DNA of 64,000 nucleotides from positions 1,223,001 to 1,287,000 of the forward strand of contig NZ_AP022822.1 of the NCBI RefSeq assembly GCF_011397115.1, read 5' to 3'. Positions 44,080 to 54,691 of this stretch are shown here, piece after piece; position 1 is the stretch's first letter, and each line of letters starts with the position of its first letter. Below the pieces are notes generated by a model, which searched no databases, had not been told where the DNA came from, and worked only from the letters and a program-made list of their open reading frames with translations. Position numbers and translations under genes: made by a program. Origin of the DNA: Enterococcus saigonensis. GTDB lineage: Bacteria > Bacillota > Bacilli > Lactobacillales > Enterococcaceae.

Positions 44080-44831
44080 TCTTTTTACAACAGGTCTTTA
44101 CTGGTTTTACTGAAATGATTAAAGATGTCTTAATTGCAATTTTTCCGATTGTCTTTTTATTTATTTTGTTAAATTTTACAAGCTTTAAATTAAGTAAAAA
44201 AAAATTCAGTCAGATTTTAAAGGGCTTTTTAATTACAACAATCGGTCTAATTTTATTTTTGCATGGCGTTAATATTGCCTACGTACCAGTGGGACAATAT
44301 TTAGGTAGTGAAATTGCACAGCTGGAGTATAACTGGATACTAATTCCCTTGGGCTTTTTGATGGGGTTTCTCGTAGGTTTTGCTGAACCAGCAATTCATG
44401 TGATGGTTAAACAAGTTGAAGAAGAAAGTGGCGGTACCATCCGAGGCAGAATTTTGTTAGCAGTTGTTTCTCTTGGAATAGGTGCAGCTGTTAGTCTGTC
44501 CATGTGGCGGTTATTAGCAGGTTTTAGTCTATATTATTTTCTTATTCCGGGTTATCTCTTAGTTTTTATTTTGGGGCGCAAAGTTGACAAAATGTTTTTA
44601 GCTATGGCTTTTGATAATGGTGGAGTAGCGACAGGTCCTATGTGTTCGACCTTTATTTTATCAATGGCAGTTGCCATTGCATCTGAAATTGAAGGGCGTA
44701 GCCCTTTAATTGATGGTTTTGGTGTTGTCGCTTTAATTGCCTTAACCCCGATTCTATCGACATTAGCATTAGGTTATATTTATAAAAGAAGAGCAGAACA
44801 AAAAGTAGTAATAATGGAGGATGAGAAATGA
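44076..44831 (+). CDS. DUF1538 membrane protein, second copy
   Basis: A 251-residue homologue of the preceding protein with the same motifs in the same order: FAEPAIHVMVKQVEEESGG and AFDNGGVATGPMCSTFILS. The GTG start overlaps the upstream stop (GTGA), and its own stop overlaps the next start (ATGA). The two halves are likely to form a heterodimeric channel or carrier. In other bacteria the two DUF1538 repeats are often in one chain (known from memory, not checked). Confidence 0.87.
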   Translation: MIFLQQVFTGFTEMIKDVLIAIFPIVFLFILLNFTSFKLSKKKFSQILKGFLITTIGLILFLHGVNIAYVPVGQYLGSEIAQLEYNWILIPLGFLMGFLVGFAEPAIHVMVKQVEEESGGTIRGRILLAVVSLGIGAAVSLSMWRLLAGFSLYYFLIPGYLLVFILGRKVDKMFLAMAFDNGGVATGPMCSTFILSMAVAIASEIEGRSPLIDGFGVVALIALTPILSTLALGYIYKRRAEQKVVIMEDEK

Positions 44832-45196
44832 ATAAACCAGTAGCATTGAATCTTGAAATGATTATTACAATTGTGGATCGTGGCATTGGGGATGAGGTCG
44901 TTAAATATTCAAAACTTGCTGGAGCAAATGGCGGAACTTTGCTCCATGGCAAGGGATCTGGTTCTCACGATAAAGGAAAGTTCTTTGGTATTGAAATTGA
45001 ACCAGAAAAAGATATTGTGTTGACTTTAGTTCCTGATAGTTTAACAAATGAAGTGATGGATGCAATTGGTAAAGGAATTAGAATTAGTGAACCAGGAAAT
45101 GGGATTTGTTTTAGTATTGATATTGATAAGGTGATGGGAATCACAGAAATTAATTCCTATCGAAAAGTAGTTGATATGGATCAATTATTAGATTAG
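44828..45196 (+). CDS. PII-like signalling protein partner of DUF1538
   Basis: A 122-residue PII-superfamily protein: LNLEMIITIVDRGIGDEVVK gives the first beta-alpha unit and KDIVLTLVPDSLTNEVMDAI the second, followed by GKGIRISEPGNGICFSIDID. The T-loop (HGKGSGSHDKGKFFG) is short and lacks the tyrosine of GlnB/GlnK that is uridylylated. By analogy with GlnK-AmtB it probably gates the DUF1538 proteins in response to a nucleotide or other ligand. Last gene of the operon. Confidence 0.85.
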   Translation: MNKPVALNLEMIITIVDRGIGDEVVKYSKLAGANGGTLLHGKGSGSHDKGKFFGIEIEPEKDIVLTLVPDSLTNEVMDAIGKGIRISEPGNGICFSIDIDKVMGITEINSYRKVVDMDQLLD

Positions 45197-45209
45197 TGTA
45201 ACAGTAAAG

Positions 45210-45273
45210 AAAAATATCCAGTAGTTATCACTTATTCTTTTTAAAGACGAAGAGATAACTACTGGATATTTTT
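45210..45273. terminator. Bidirectional terminator
   Basis: Perfect 20-bp arms (45210-45229 with 45254-45273) across a 24-nt loop, with A and T flanks, between the convergent PII and MATE genes. Confidence 0.82.
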
Positions 45274-45276
45274 AAT

Positions 45277-46644
45277 TTAAGGAGTTTCATTTGGTAATTG
45301 TACTTTTTGCTCTTGATCTAAACGGCGTAAATCTTTCATGGCTTTAATATAAGAATATAATAAAACGATTACCGATCCTGCCCAAGCTAATGGTGACGCA
45401 GCTGCTGCACCTGGATATTGGAAGTAGTGGGTTAAAACAATTGCAGCAAAAGAACGCATGATTAATTCCATAATACCAGCAATGGTAGGGATTTTTGTTT
45501 GTCCTAAACCCTGGAGAGTATAACGTAAAATGAAGAGAATAGCTAAAATCCAATATAGGCTAGCAACAATTAGGAAGTAAATACGCGCCAATTCAAAAAC
45601 TTTTGTTTCACTACGATTGACAAATAACGCGACAAAAGAATCACCAAATAAAATTACGACAATCCCAGCAATGATACTAAAAATAATACTCATAATTAAG
45701 CATTGCTTAACGCCTTCTAAAATACGGCCATATTCTTTGGCACCATAATTTTGGGCGGTAAAAGTGGCCATAGTGACACCGAAACTCATCATGGGCTGAG
45801 TCGCAAACTGATCAATTCGACCGGCGGCAGCTTGAGCGGCTACTGCATCGGTCCCCAAACTATTTAGAGCGGACTGTAAAATAACTGCCCCGATTGCAAT
45901 AATAGAAGCTTGAAAGGCCATTGGTAAACCAGCATTTAAGTGAACACGGTATTCCGCTTTTAATGCTTTAAAATCTTTTTTACTAATTTGTAGTAAAGGA
46001 ATGCGCCGTTTAATATAAACAAAACACATCAAACTGGCTGACATTTGGGCGATAACCGTTGCATAACCAGCTCCAGCGACGCCCATATTAAATTTGGTAA
46101 TAAAAACTAAATCTAATATGACGTTGATAATTACTGCAAAAATCAAGAAAAATAAAGGCGTGCGACTATCGCCTAATGCACGTACCATATTGCTTAAAAG
46201 GTTAAACGCCATAGCTGCAAACATCCCACCTAGTATAACCGAAATAAATTCTTGTGCTTGTTCAAAAATTTCGGGTGGGGTTTGCATAATATGCAATAGA
46301 GGTTCTAGAAAAATCAAACTTAGTATGGTTAAAACAAGTGTAACGATTAAACTGATTACAAGACTAGCAGCAAAACTCTTTTTTACCCCTTTATAATCTT
46401 TTGCACCAAAACGTTGCGCTGTGATAATGGAAAGTCCTGCTGTTAATCCTTGGGCAAATCCGATGATTAAAAAGGTGATACTACCTGTTGAACCTACTGC
46501 AGCTAAAGCGTCTTTTCCGATTGTTTGACCAACAATAATCATGTCTACCATATTGTAAAATTGTTGGAAAATATTCCCTACAAATAATGGAATTGTAAAC
46601 ATAAAAATAAGTTTAGCCGGTGTTCCCTTTGTCAGATCTTTCAT
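45277..46644 (-). CDS. MATE family multidrug/sodium efflux transporter
   Basis: A 455-residue protein with twelve predicted membrane helices in two MatE repeats: FVGNIFQQFYNMVDMIIVGQ starts repeat 1 and LNAGLPMAFQASIIAIGAV repeat 2. It resembles the DinF/NorM-like group that exports cationic drugs against Na+ or H+; the substrate is unknown. AGGAGTAAATAG precedes the ATG. Confidence 0.92.
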   Translation of the reverse strand: MKDLTKGTPAKLIFMFTIPLFVGNIFQQFYNMVDMIIVGQTIGKDALAAVGSTGSITFLIIGFAQGLTAGLSIITAQRFGAKDYKGVKKSFAASLVISLIVTLVLTILSLIFLEPLLHIMQTPPEIFEQAQEFISVILGGMFAAMAFNLLSNMVRALGDSRTPLFFLIFAVIINVILDLVFITKFNMGVAGAGYATVIAQMSASLMCFVYIKRRIPLLQISKKDFKALKAEYRVHLNAGLPMAFQASIIAIGAVILQSALNSLGTDAVAAQAAAGRIDQFATQPMMSFGVTMATFTAQNYGAKEYGRILEGVKQCLIMSIIFSIIAGIVVILFGDSFVALFVNRSETKVFELARIYFLIVASLYWILAILFILRYTLQGLGQTKIPTIAGIMELIMRSFAAIVLTHYFQYPGAAAASPLAWAGSVIVLLYSYIKAMKDLRRLDQEQKVQLPNETP

Positions 46645-46825
46645 CTATTTACTCCTATTTTTTTGTAAAATTATTATTTATTCAAACTTATTGAGCTAGG
46701 CACAGTAAATGGTAGCATAACGGCGATTAAATACAAGCCTTTTCAAAAAGGTTTTGCCAGAATTTTCATCTTTTTCATGACATTTCTTTTTATTACTGGG
46801 ATAATAACGGTAAGGAGGCGGCAGG

Positions 46826-47494
46826 ATGAAAGTTGTATTGATACGCCACGGTGAAAGTATTGCAAATTTTGAAAATTATTGGACGGGCTGGCTTGATGTT
46901 CCATTGACCACAAAAGGAGAAAATCAAGCAAAAGCAGCGGGAGTAAAAATTAAAGAAGCCAATATCCATTTTGATGCTGTTTTTACTTCTGTTTTGCAAC
47001 GTGCTATTGTAACAAGTCAATTGGTCTTAGAAGCAAGTAATCAATTGTGGTTGCCTGTAGTAAAGACTTGGCGCTTAAATGAACGACATTATGGGGCGTT
47101 AATTGGCAAAAACAAAGATGAGATGATAGCAATTTACGGCGTAGAACAAGTTAAAAAGTGGCGACGAGGTTATTTTGAAGTGCCGCCATTAGAACTGGTG
47201 GGAAATTTTGATCGTCGCTATCAAAACTTGGCGATTCAAGATTTACCAAAAGGAGAAAGTTTAAACTTAACGGTTAAGCGAGTTGTTCCCTTGTGGCAAG
47301 ATCAAATTGTTCCGCAACTACTAAAAGGGAAAAATATTTTAATAGCCGGCCACGGCAATAGTCTACGCGCATTAGTGAAATATTTGGAAGCCGTTCCGGA
47401 AAATGAGATGGAAACAATTAAGATTCCCAATGCTGCACCTATTGTTTATGAATTTGACGAAAGATTGCATATAATAAGTAAAAATATGTTATAA
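46826..47494 (+). CDS. gpmA: 2,3-bisphosphoglycerate-dependent phosphoglycerate mutase
   Basis: A 222-residue histidine phosphatase-fold mutase. LIRHGESIANFENYWTGW holds the catalytic histidine (H9), LNERHYGALIGKNK the GpmA-specific segment, and AGHGNSLRALVKYL the second histidine. It interconverts 3- and 2-phosphoglycerate in glycolysis. It is shorter and more divergent than housekeeping GpmA, so a second copy elsewhere is possible. AAGGAGG precedes the ATG. Confidence 0.85.
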   Translation: MKVVLIRHGESIANFENYWTGWLDVPLTTKGENQAKAAGVKIKEANIHFDAVFTSVLQRAIVTSQLVLEASNQLWLPVVKTWRLNERHYGALIGKNKDEMIAIYGVEQVKKWRRGYFEVPPLELVGNFDRRYQNLAIQDLPKGESLNLTVKRVVPLWQDQIVPQLLKGKNILIAGHGNSLRALVKYLEAVPENEMETIKIPNAAPIVYEFDERLHIISKNML

Positions 47495-47592
47495 ACACGA
47501 ACTTTTTAATTGGAAAGTTTTATTTTTGTTCACTTTTTTGTCGAAAGGACAGTTTATTTTTGCTATACTCGAAAAAAACAGGAGGTATTTTT

Positions 47593-47859
47593 ATGAAAGC
47601 TATTTTAACAGTAATTGGACAAGACAAGGTTGGAATTATCGCCGGTGTCAGTCAAAAATTGGCTGATTTAGATATTAATATTTTAGATGTCTCTCAAACC
47701 ATTATGGAAGATTATTTTACAATGACCATGATGTTACAGTTAACACAAAATGCAGATTTTGAAAGTATCAAAAAGGCACTCAACTTGGTTGGAGACAAGT
47801 TAGGCGTTAAAATCAACATTCAAAATGAAGAAATTTTTAATGCAATGCATAAATTATAG
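47593..47859 (+). CDS. ACT domain protein (UPF0237)
   Basis: An 88-residue stand-alone ACT domain: AILTVIGQDKVGIIAGVSQK, then LADLDINILDVSQTIM. Related to GcvR-type regulators; ligand unknown. ATG 47593 follows AGGAGG; an extended -10 (TGC TATACT) lies just upstream. It is 15 bp from the DUF711 gene, a conserved pair in Firmicutes. Confidence 0.92.
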   Translation: MKAILTVIGQDKVGIIAGVSQKLADLDINILDVSQTIMEDYFTMTMMLQLTQNADFESIKKALNLVGDKLGVKINIQNEEIFNAMHKL

Positions 47860-47874
47860 TAAGGAGTTTTAACC

Positions 47875-49218
47875 ATGGAGACAAATCAGATTTTAGAAAC
47901 TATTCGTATGGTAGAAGAAGAAAACTTGGATATACGAACCATTACAATGGGAATCTCTTTACTAGATTGTATCAGCAGTGATGTCAATAAGACCTGTGAT
48001 AATATCTATCAAAAAATTACTACAAAAGCCCGCAATCTGGTGAAAGTAGGAGAAGATATTGAAACAGAATTTGGTATTCCTATTATTAATAAGCGAATTT
48101 CAGTAACCCCCATTTCACTTATTGCAGCAGCAAGTGGAACAAACGATTGTATTCCGTTTGCAAAGACTTTAGATAAAGCGGCAGTTGCTTTAGGTGTAAA
48201 TTTCATTGGTGGATTTTCTGCGTTAGTAGAAAAGGGATATCAGGGTGCAGATAAAGCATTAATTGCTTCTATTCCAGAAGCACTAAAAGAAACCCAATTT
48301 GTTTGTTCATCGGTAAATATTGGTTCTACGCGAGCAGGGATTAATATGGATGCGGTCAAATTAATGGGCGAAACAATAAAAAAGACAGCGGATGCCTCTG
48401 ATATGGGTTGTGCAAAATTAGTTGTTTTTGCTAACGCAGTAGAAGATAATCCTTTTATGGCTGGTGCTTTTCATGGCATTGGCGAAGCCGATTGTGAAAT
48501 TAACGTAGGTGTCAGTGGTCCGGGTGTAGTAAAAAGGGCATTGGAAAAAGTTAAAGGAGAATCTTTTGATGTAGTGGCGGAAACAGTTAAGAAAACTGCT
48601 TTTAAAATCACGCGCATGGGTCAAATGGTTGGACAAGTCGCTTCAAAACGTTTGGGCGTACCTTTTGGAATAGTCGATTTATCATTAGCACCAACGCCTG
48701 CCGTAGGAGATAGTGTAGCTTTAATTTTAGAAGAAATGGGTTTAGAATCAGTCGGAACTCACGGAACTACTGCTGCTTTAGCGCTTTTAAATGATGCAGT
48801 GAAAAAAGGAGGCGTCATGGCATGTAATCACGTTGGCGGACTATCTGGAGCTTTTATTCCGGTTTCTGAAGATGCGGGTATGATTAGAGCTGTCGAAAAT
48901 GGATTACTAAATTTAGAAAAATTAGAAGCGATGACTGCGATTTGTTCGGTTGGACTGGATATGATTGCTATTCCTGGTGATACAACTGCTGAAACGATTG
49001 CGGCGATGATTGCCGATGAAGCAGCAATTGGTGTGATTAATCATAAAACTACAGCTGTTCGCATTATTCCGGCGAAAGGTCAAAAAGTAGGCGATATGGT
49101 AGAGTTTGGTGGACTGTTAGGTAGAGCACCGGTTATGAAAGTTAACCCTGCAAAAAGTGCAGATTTTATTGCACGAGGCGGCCGAATTCCTGCGCCTATC
49201 CATTCGTTTAAAAACTAA
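47875..49218 (+). CDS. UPF0210/DUF711 family protein (PFL-like)
   Basis: A 447-residue protein of the UPF0210 family, remotely similar in fold to glycyl-radical pyruvate formate-lyase but without radical chemistry shown. Conserved segments are [36 protein letters not shown] and [16 protein letters not shown]. Function unknown; the fixed partner is the ACT protein upstream, which suggests ligand-controlled activity. AAGGAG precedes the ATG. Confidence 0.93.
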   Translation: METNQILETIRMVEEENLDIRTITMGISLLDCISSDVNKTCDNIYQKITTKARNLVKVGEDIETEFGIPIINKRISVTPISLIAAASGTNDCIPFAKTLDKAAVALGVNFIGGFSALVEKGYQGADKALIASIPEALKETQFVCSSVNIGSTRAGINMDAVKLMGETIKKTADASDMGCAKLVVFANAVEDNPFMAGAFHGIGEADCEINVGVSGPGVVKRALEKVKGESFDVVAETVKKTAFKITRMGQMVGQVASKRLGVPFGIVDLSLAPTPAVGDSVALILEEMGLESVGTHGTTAALALLNDAVKKGGVMACNHVGGLSGAFIPVSEDAGMIRAVENGLLNLEKLEAMTAICSVGLDMIAIPGDTTAETIAAMIADEAAIGVINHKTTAVRIIPAKGQKVGDMVEFGGLLGRAPVMKVNPAKSADFIARGGRIPAPIHSFKN

Positions 49219-49237
49219 AAGTTGGTGGGTGGTACAA

Positions 49238-49852
49238 ATGAAAGAGTTTATTTGGGATTTTGATGGAACATTATTTAATACGTACCCCAATATGTTAAAA
49301 GCCATTTTAATAGTTTTGCAAGAAGAAGGAATAGATGCCAAAGGTGAGGAAATCTATCGGCTTTTGAAAGAAAAATCTTCCAAAGCGGTTGCTGAACACT
49401 ATCATTTGAATTTTGTTGATTTTTCCGAACGCTTTCATAAGTATGAAGATGAAATGAAAAAGTGGCCACGTCCTTTTGAAGGTGTAAAAGAGATGCTATC
49501 TGCAGTGAAAGAGAAGGGTGGTCAAAATTTTATTATGACTCACCGAACTGTCTCTTCTACAAAAAAACTATTAAGCTATTATCAATTGACTGATTTTTTT
49601 ATTGAAATTGTGGGTGAAGAAAATAGATTCGCTCGAAAACCTAGTCCAGAGGCGTTACTTTATTTGGTTGGTAAATATGAGCTGCAAAAAAGCCAAACGG
49701 TTATGATTGGGGATCGACTTTTAGATATTGCAGCAGGTCAGAATGCAGGTTTAAAAACTTGTTTTTTTGATAATGAAAATTTATTGAAAAATATCGCTGC
49801 CGATTATCATGCTACTGATTTTCAACAATTACAAAATCTCATCTTAAATTAA
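49238..49852 (+). CDS. HAD-superfamily IA phosphatase
   Basis: A 204-residue HAD hydrolase. Motif I is IWDFDGTLFNTY (nucleophile D8), motif II FIMTHRTV, motif III around RKPSPEALL and motif IV MIGDRLLDIAAGQNAG. It resembles phosphoglycolate phosphatase-like enzymes; the substrate is unknown. ATG 49238 follows GGTGGGTGG; an upstream open frame overlapping the previous gene is not used. A terminator follows. Confidence 0.88.
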   Translation: MKEFIWDFDGTLFNTYPNMLKAILIVLQEEGIDAKGEEIYRLLKEKSSKAVAEHYHLNFVDFSERFHKYEDEMKKWPRPFEGVKEMLSAVKEKGGQNFIMTHRTVSSTKKLLSYYQLTDFFIEIVGEENRFARKPSPEALLYLVGKYELQKSQTVMIGDRLLDIAAGQNAGLKTCFFDNENLLKNIAADYHATDFQQLQNLILN

Positions 49853-49896
49853 AAAAATCGTAAAAATTAGCTTAGGCTGATTTTTACGATTTTTTG
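49852..49896 (+). terminator. Terminator after the HAD gene
   Basis: 17-bp arms (49855-49871 with 49876-49892, one wobble) with a 4-nt loop and a T run. Confidence 0.82.
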
Positions 49897-49952
49897 ATTG
49901 TTGCATTTTTTTCTTTTTCTTTTGCGTAAATAATTGTGAAAGGAGGAAGAAA

Positions 49953-50576
49953 ATGCAATTTTTTTATGAACAAAAAAACCGTTTGCTGATTCTTAGTGTA
50001 GTATCCATTTTCTTACTAATTATAGGGGGATTGTTTATTTGGAAAAAACAAAGCGATGACCAACCTTGGGAAGCACTTCCTGTAGCAAGCAGTAGCAATC
50101 AGACAAAAGAAGCTAAGAAAAGTAATAGTAAGGATAAAGACGATAGAATAACCGTAGATGTTAAAGGAGAAGTTGTCAAACCTGGTGTTTATGAATTACC
50201 TAGAGAAGCACGAATGCAAAAACTTATTGAGTTGGCTGGTGGTTTTACCAAAGAGGCGCAACAAAAGGAAATTAATCTAGCGCAAAAATTAACAGATCAA
50301 CAAATGATTTACGTTCCCAATCAAAAAGAAGTGAATAGTATTAATAATATGGTAGAAAAAGAAAAGACAGAAAACAATGTGACAGAAATGGTTAATATTA
50401 ATACCGCAAATTTAACTGAGCTGCAGACACTGTCAGGTATTGGTATCAAAAAAGCAGAGGCAATTATTAGTTATCGGGAAGAAAATGGAAATTTTAAAGC
50501 AATTGAAGAACTAAAAGAAGTTTCGGGAATCGGAGAAAAGACGGTTGAAAAATTACGTGCATCGATTACAATATAA
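49953..50576 (+). CDS. comEA: Competence protein ComEA
   Basis: A 207-residue DNA receptor. A membrane anchor (about 9-28) is followed by a Ser/Lys linker, an SLBB domain (about 66-125, VDVKGEVVKPGVYELPREAR) and a C-terminal pair of helix-hairpin-helix motifs (VNINTANLTELQTLSGIGIK). It binds incoming double-stranded DNA at the cell surface. GGAGG precedes the ATG. First gene of comEA-comEB-comEC. Confidence 0.95.
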   Translation: MQFFYEQKNRLLILSVVSIFLLIIGGLFIWKKQSDDQPWEALPVASSSNQTKEAKKSNSKDKDDRITVDVKGEVVKPGVYELPREARMQKLIELAGGFTKEAQQKEINLAQKLTDQQMIYVPNQKEVNSINNMVEKEKTENNVTEMVNINTANLTELQTLSGIGIKKAEAIISYREENGNFKAIEELKEVSGIGEKTVEKLRASITI

Positions 50577-50600
50577 ATAAAATAATAAAGGAGCAACACT

Positions 50601-51086
50601 ATGACTGATCAAAGAATCCCTTGGGACCAATATTTTATGGCACAAGCGGTACTTTTAGCATTACGCAGTACATGTACCCGTCTTGAAGTCGGAGCAACGT
50701 TAGTAAAAGATAAACGGATTATTGCAGGAGGTTATAATGGATCAGTTAGTGGCGACATTCACTGTATTGATGATGGGTGTTATGTCGTAGATAATCATTG
50801 CATTCGTACCATCCATGCCGAAATGAATGCATTATTGCAATGTGCTAAATTAGGTATCTCGACAGATCAAGCAGAAGTATATGTTACCCATTTTCCTTGC
50901 CTACAGTGTACAAAGGCGTTACTACAGGCCGGAATTCGTAAAATTTATTATTTACATGATTATCGTAATGATCCTTATGCGATTGAATTAATTGCACAAG
51001 TTGGGGCAACTGCTCAAAAAGTTATTTTAGATCCCGAATATTTTCAAAAACTTTCTTTTGGTTCTTTAAATGAAGTAATTGATTAA
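50601..51086 (+). CDS. comEB: ComE operon protein 2, dCMP/deoxycytidylate deaminase family
   Basis: A 161-residue zinc deaminase: [10 protein letters not shown] provides the catalytic His and Glu, and [11 protein letters not shown] the two cysteines. It converts dCMP to dUMP. Not needed for DNA uptake in Bacillus, but its place in the operon is conserved. AAAGGAG precedes the ATG; the end overlaps comEC by 8 bp. Confidence 0.94.
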   Translation: MTDQRIPWDQYFMAQAVLLALRSTCTRLEVGATLVKDKRIIAGGYNGSVSGDIHCIDDGCYVVDNHCIRTIHAEMNALLQCAKLGISTDQAEVYVTHFPCLQCTKALLQAGIRKIYYLHDYRNDPYAIELIAQVGATAQKVILDPEYFQKLSFGSLNEVID

Positions 51087-53328
51087 AGGATTAACCAATC
51101 GTTGGATTTTCCCGAGTCTGGCAATGGTTTTACTCATTAGTGGTATTTACTTAAATTGCTTTCTGCTATTTTTACTATTAACTTTATATTGTATCTATTT
51201 TTGTTGCAGCCGCCAATTCAAACTTATTTTTGTAATTGGTTGCTGCAGTTTTTTTATCGTACCACGTATTATGATGACTTTAGAAAAAATCGATCAAACG
51301 TACTCTTTAAATCAACAGTTTGTGATAAAAGTTGCTCCTGACAGCTTGAAAATTAACGGAGACAGTTTGAGTTTTTATGGTGAAAATAAAAAAGGCGCAT
51401 TGTTTCGTTGTTATTATACTTTGAAAAATGAATCCGAAAAAAATTGGGTGACAAAAAAGAATCTCCAACAAAATTATGCGCTTGTCAATGGAACGTTTAC
51501 TAAAGGTAGGCAACAACGAAATTTAGCCGGTTTTAATCAAAAGCAATATTTGAGGAGCCATGGCTATTGTGGCATTATCAATATAAAAAAAATTACTTGG
51601 TACAGTAAAAAGAACTTTGAACTAAATCAATTTCGTGCGTATTTGATTCGTCAGCTCAAAGAAAAGTTACCCAAGAAAACGAGTGCTTATTTATGTGCGC
51701 TATTTTTTGGGTATAAAGATCAAGATTTTAAGGAAACACAACTGACGTTGTCACCAAGCGGCATTTTACACTATTTTAGTATTTCTGGGATGCATGTGCA
51801 TATTTTTTTAGGAGTTTTTTTAAGTTTATTCCAACTTCTACGATTGACATTAAAAGAAAGCATTTTACCAATGACTATTTTTGCTGTTTTGATTATTGTC
51901 TTGACGGGGGGAGCTATTGGAATATGGCGAGCAACGTTGCTTTTCTTCTTAAATAGTTTAACCAAATTACTGCCAGTTGTTTTATCTGCATTGGATAAAT
52001 TTGGCATCGTCCTTTTGGTTTGTTTGTGGATAGATCCATTATTGATTTTCCAAACAGGGGGACAATTGTCTTTTCTCATATCTTTTCTATTATTAGTAAC
52101 CCAAAATGAGCAAGGAAAGTTAAAAGACTTTAAAAAGAGTTGTTGGCTAACGCTATTAGCATTACCAATCATTTGTTTTTATTTTTACGAGTGGCCCTTA
52201 TTGGGAGGTGTTCTAACTGTTGTATTGTTACCCGTCTTTAAGTTTTTCTTATTGCCAATGGGGCTTTTACTTATCATTAGTACATTTGTTTTTTCGTTTA
52301 ACTTTTTGATTTACTTATTTGAAAATTTTATTTTTTTATTTGAAAATATCCTAAAATGGACAATTTATTTTACTGTTCCCATTGGTTGGCTTCCTACTTT
52401 GTATGTTTTTTTTCTCACGGTATTTGGAATATTTCTTTATCAAAAAAAATTTCCCAAAATTGTATTAGTTGGAATATTACTATTTCTCCCTATCCTGATT
52501 AATCGTTCAACATTTCCTCTAATGGCAGCTTTTATTGACGTCGGGCAAGGAGATAGCATCTTATTTAAGGCTCCCTTTAATCGTGAAGTTATTTTAGTCG
52601 ACACAGGAGGTAGAATAACCTTTACCCAAGAAAAATGGCAACGAAAAATTCAAAATAGTAATGCTCAAAATACAGTGATTCCTTTTTTAAAAGCGTGTGG
52701 CATTAAAAAAATTAATAAGCTGATTATTACGCATGGGGATAGTGATCATATGGGAGACTTAACAGAAATATTACATCATTTTACTGTAAAGGAACTGATT
52801 TTAGGAGCGGGGAGTGAAAAACATCCTAATCTTTCAAAATCTTTAAAAAAACTTCCGCGTAAAACTGATTTAAAATTACTTTCCGGAGCGCATTACGTAA
52901 AGGGGTATTTTCCGTTACAAATTTTTGCTCCAGAAAATAGTAACGGTGAAAATGAAGATTCTATTGTGGTACAAACGAAAATAAGAAATCAAAATTTCTT
53001 ATTGACTGGGGACCTAGATCAGTCTGGAGAAGAACGTCTACTAAAGGAATATAAAAATCTGAAAAGCGATGTATTAAAACTAGGTCATCATGGAAGTAGA
53101 ACATCTTCTTCGGCACGATTTATTGGCCAACTGAAACCACAAGCAGCAATTGTTTCTTGTGGTTTAAGTAATCGTTTTAATCATCCGCATCACGAAGTCT
53201 TGGAAACATTAAAAAGTCATCAAGTAGCACTTTTTCGTACGGACCAGCAAGGAATGGTTTATTTTTCTTGGGGCTTTATAAATCAAGTAGCTGCTCCTGA
53301 AGTACTCCAAGATTCTTCTAGCCCTTAA
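51079..53328 (+). CDS. comEC: DNA internalization channel ComEC
   Basis: A 749-residue, apparently full-length protein. An N-terminal OB-like domain (about 75-185) is followed by the Competence membrane domain (about 200-480, with [13 protein letters not shown] and GGAIGIWRA) and a C-terminal metallo-beta-lactamase domain (about 490-735; [25 protein letters not shown]). It moves single-stranded DNA across the membrane. The TTG start lies inside the end of comEB. No disruption is seen, so the uptake machinery encoded here could work. Confidence 0.93.
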   Translation: MIKGLTNRWIFPSLAMVLLISGIYLNCFLLFLLLTLYCIYFCCSRQFKLIFVIGCCSFFIVPRIMMTLEKIDQTYSLNQQFVIKVAPDSLKINGDSLSFYGENKKGALFRCYYTLKNESEKNWVTKKNLQQNYALVNGTFTKGRQQRNLAGFNQKQYLRSHGYCGIINIKKITWYSKKNFELNQFRAYLIRQLKEKLPKKTSAYLCALFFGYKDQDFKETQLTLSPSGILHYFSISGMHVHIFLGVFLSLFQLLRLTLKESILPMTIFAVLIIVLTGGAIGIWRATLLFFLNSLTKLLPVVLSALDKFGIVLLVCLWIDPLLIFQTGGQLSFLISFLLLVTQNEQGKLKDFKKSCWLTLLALPIICFYFYEWPLLGGVLTVVLLPVFKFFLLPMGLLLIISTFVFSFNFLIYLFENFIFLFENILKWTIYFTVPIGWLPTLYVFFLTVFGIFLYQKKFPKIVLVGILLFLPILINRSTFPLMAAFIDVGQGDSILFKAPFNREVILVDTGGRITFTQEKWQRKIQNSNAQNTVIPFLKACGIKKINKLIITHGDSDHMGDLTEILHHFTVKELILGAGSEKHPNLSKSLKKLPRKTDLKLLSGAHYVKGYFPLQIFAPENSNGENEDSIVVQTKIRNQNFLLTGDLDQSGEERLLKEYKNLKSDVLKLGHHGSRTSSSARFIGQLKPQAAIVSCGLSNRFNHPHHEVLETLKSHQVALFRTDQQGMVYFSWGFINQVAAPEVLQDSSSP

Positions 53329-53376
53329 TAGCTGAAAATGTTAGGATAGAAAAAGAGTAATTGAAGGAGAAATAAA

Positions 53377-54399
53377 ATGAAAGCCCAAGAAGCATTGCAA
53401 GCAATTAAAGAAAAACCACTGGCGCCTTTATATCTTATCTTAGGTACTGAAAGTTATTTGCAAAATCGTATTAAACAAGCATTCATGGAGCGGCTACAAT
53501 TAGAAAAAGATGACTTGGATTTTGTGTATTTTGATTTAGAACAAGATCCTTTGAATTTAGTTGTAGCAGAAGCGCAAACACCATCTTTATTTTCTATTGA
53601 AGACAAGCGTTTGATTATTGCTGAAAATCCTTTGTTTTTGACAGCTGAAAAAAAGAGTAATGTGATTGAACAAGACTTAACCGACTTTTTAACGTATCTG
53701 GCAGCGCCCGCAGAAAGTGGCGTCGTAGTTATTATTGCGCCATACGAAAAGCTGGACGAACGTAAAAAAGTTAGCAAGTTGCTGAAAAAACAAGCAACGA
53801 TAATCGATGTCCAACCCTTGAAAGAACAAGAAGTGCAACGTTATGTCCGGCAAACTTTTGAGTCCGCTCAGATTCAGTTAGAACGTAGTGCATTTGAAAC
53901 CTTTATGCAGCTTACAGAAATGGACTTAACAAAGGCGATGCAAGAAGTGAAGAAGTTGCTATTATATGGAGCAACAGGAGCCCCTCTAACTAAAGAAATA
54001 ATTTTACAGCTTGTCCCGCAATCTTTGGAGAATAATATTTTTGAGTTGACAGAAAATGTTTTAGCGGGGAATGCCGATAAAGCGTTACGGATATATGATG
54101 ATTTACATCTACAAGGGGAAGAAACGATTAAAATTAATGCGATTTTAATTGGTCAAGTGCGGTTATTGTTGCAAACTAAGATATTAATGAAAGCGGGGTA
54201 TCAACAAGCTAATATAGCACAAACGTTAAAAGTTCATCCTTATCGTGTGAAATTAGCAATGCAACAAGCAAAAAAATATGCTGAAAAACAACTAATGGTC
54301 TTGTTTGATGAATTGGTTGAAAATGATTACTTGGTAAAGACAGGACAAATGGATAAAGAGTTTTTATTTCAACTTTTTGTTTTAAAAACAGCAAAATAA
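53377..54399 (+). CDS. holA: DNA polymerase III delta subunit
   Basis: A 340-residue clamp-loader subunit: PLYLILGTESYLQNRIKQAF opens the AAA+-like domain I, and the C-terminal collar (ELTENVLAGNADKALRIYDD) is typical. It opens the sliding clamp. Its place after comEC and opposite rpsT is conserved in Firmicutes. AAGGAG precedes the ATG. Confidence 0.94.
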   Translation: MKAQEALQAIKEKPLAPLYLILGTESYLQNRIKQAFMERLQLEKDDLDFVYFDLEQDPLNLVVAEAQTPSLFSIEDKRLIIAENPLFLTAEKKSNVIEQDLTDFLTYLAAPAESGVVVIIAPYEKLDERKKVSKLLKKQATIIDVQPLKEQEVQRYVRQTFESAQIQLERSAFETFMQLTEMDLTKAMQEVKKLLLYGATGAPLTKEIILQLVPQSLENNIFELTENVLAGNADKALRIYDDLHLQGEETIKINAILIGQVRLLLQTKILMKAGYQQANIAQTLKVHPYRVKLAMQQAKKYAEKQLMVLFDELVENDYLVKTGQMDKEFLFQLFVLKTAK

Positions 54400-54432
54400 A
54401 AAAGCGTTGAGGCTTTAACCTCAGCGCTTTTT
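54398..54432. terminator. Bidirectional terminator between holA and rpsT
   Basis: Stem AAAGCGTTGAGG/CCTCAGCGCTTT (54401-54412 with 54419-54430, one mismatch), with A and T runs. Confidence 0.82.
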
Positions 54433-54436
54433 AAGA

Positions 54437-54691
54437 CTATTTAGCGATTTTTTTGCTTAAACGAGCTTTATCGCGGTTAGCTTTATTTTTGTGGATCAAG
54501 CCTTTTGTTTCGGCCATATCGATCGCTTTGCTAGCTTCTTTATACAAAGCTTCAACGTTGTCGGCACCAGCTTCGACAGCTTGTTCGAATTTTTTGATGC
54601 TTGAACGCACAGCACTCATTTGAGATGAATTTTTAGCGTTAGCAGCAGTGCTAGTTTTCACGCGTTTGATTGCAGATTCAATGTTTGGCAT
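54437..54691 (-). CDS. rpsT: Small ribosomal subunit protein bS20
   Basis: An 84-residue S20: [20 protein letters not shown] at the N-terminus and [20 protein letters not shown] at the C-terminus. The start at 54691 follows CGGAGGTG; the frame continues upstream to 54778 without a site. It binds 16S rRNA early in 30S assembly. Confidence 0.96.
   Translation of the reverse strand: MPNIESAIKRVKTSTAANAKNSSQMSAVRSSIKKFEQAVEAGADNVEALYKEASKAIDMAETKGLIHKNKANRDKARLSKKIAK

Noticed and set aside
47498..47520. Weak hairpin AACTTT/AAAGTT after gpmA
   Set aside because: Six AT-rich base pairs only; too weak to call a terminator by eye.
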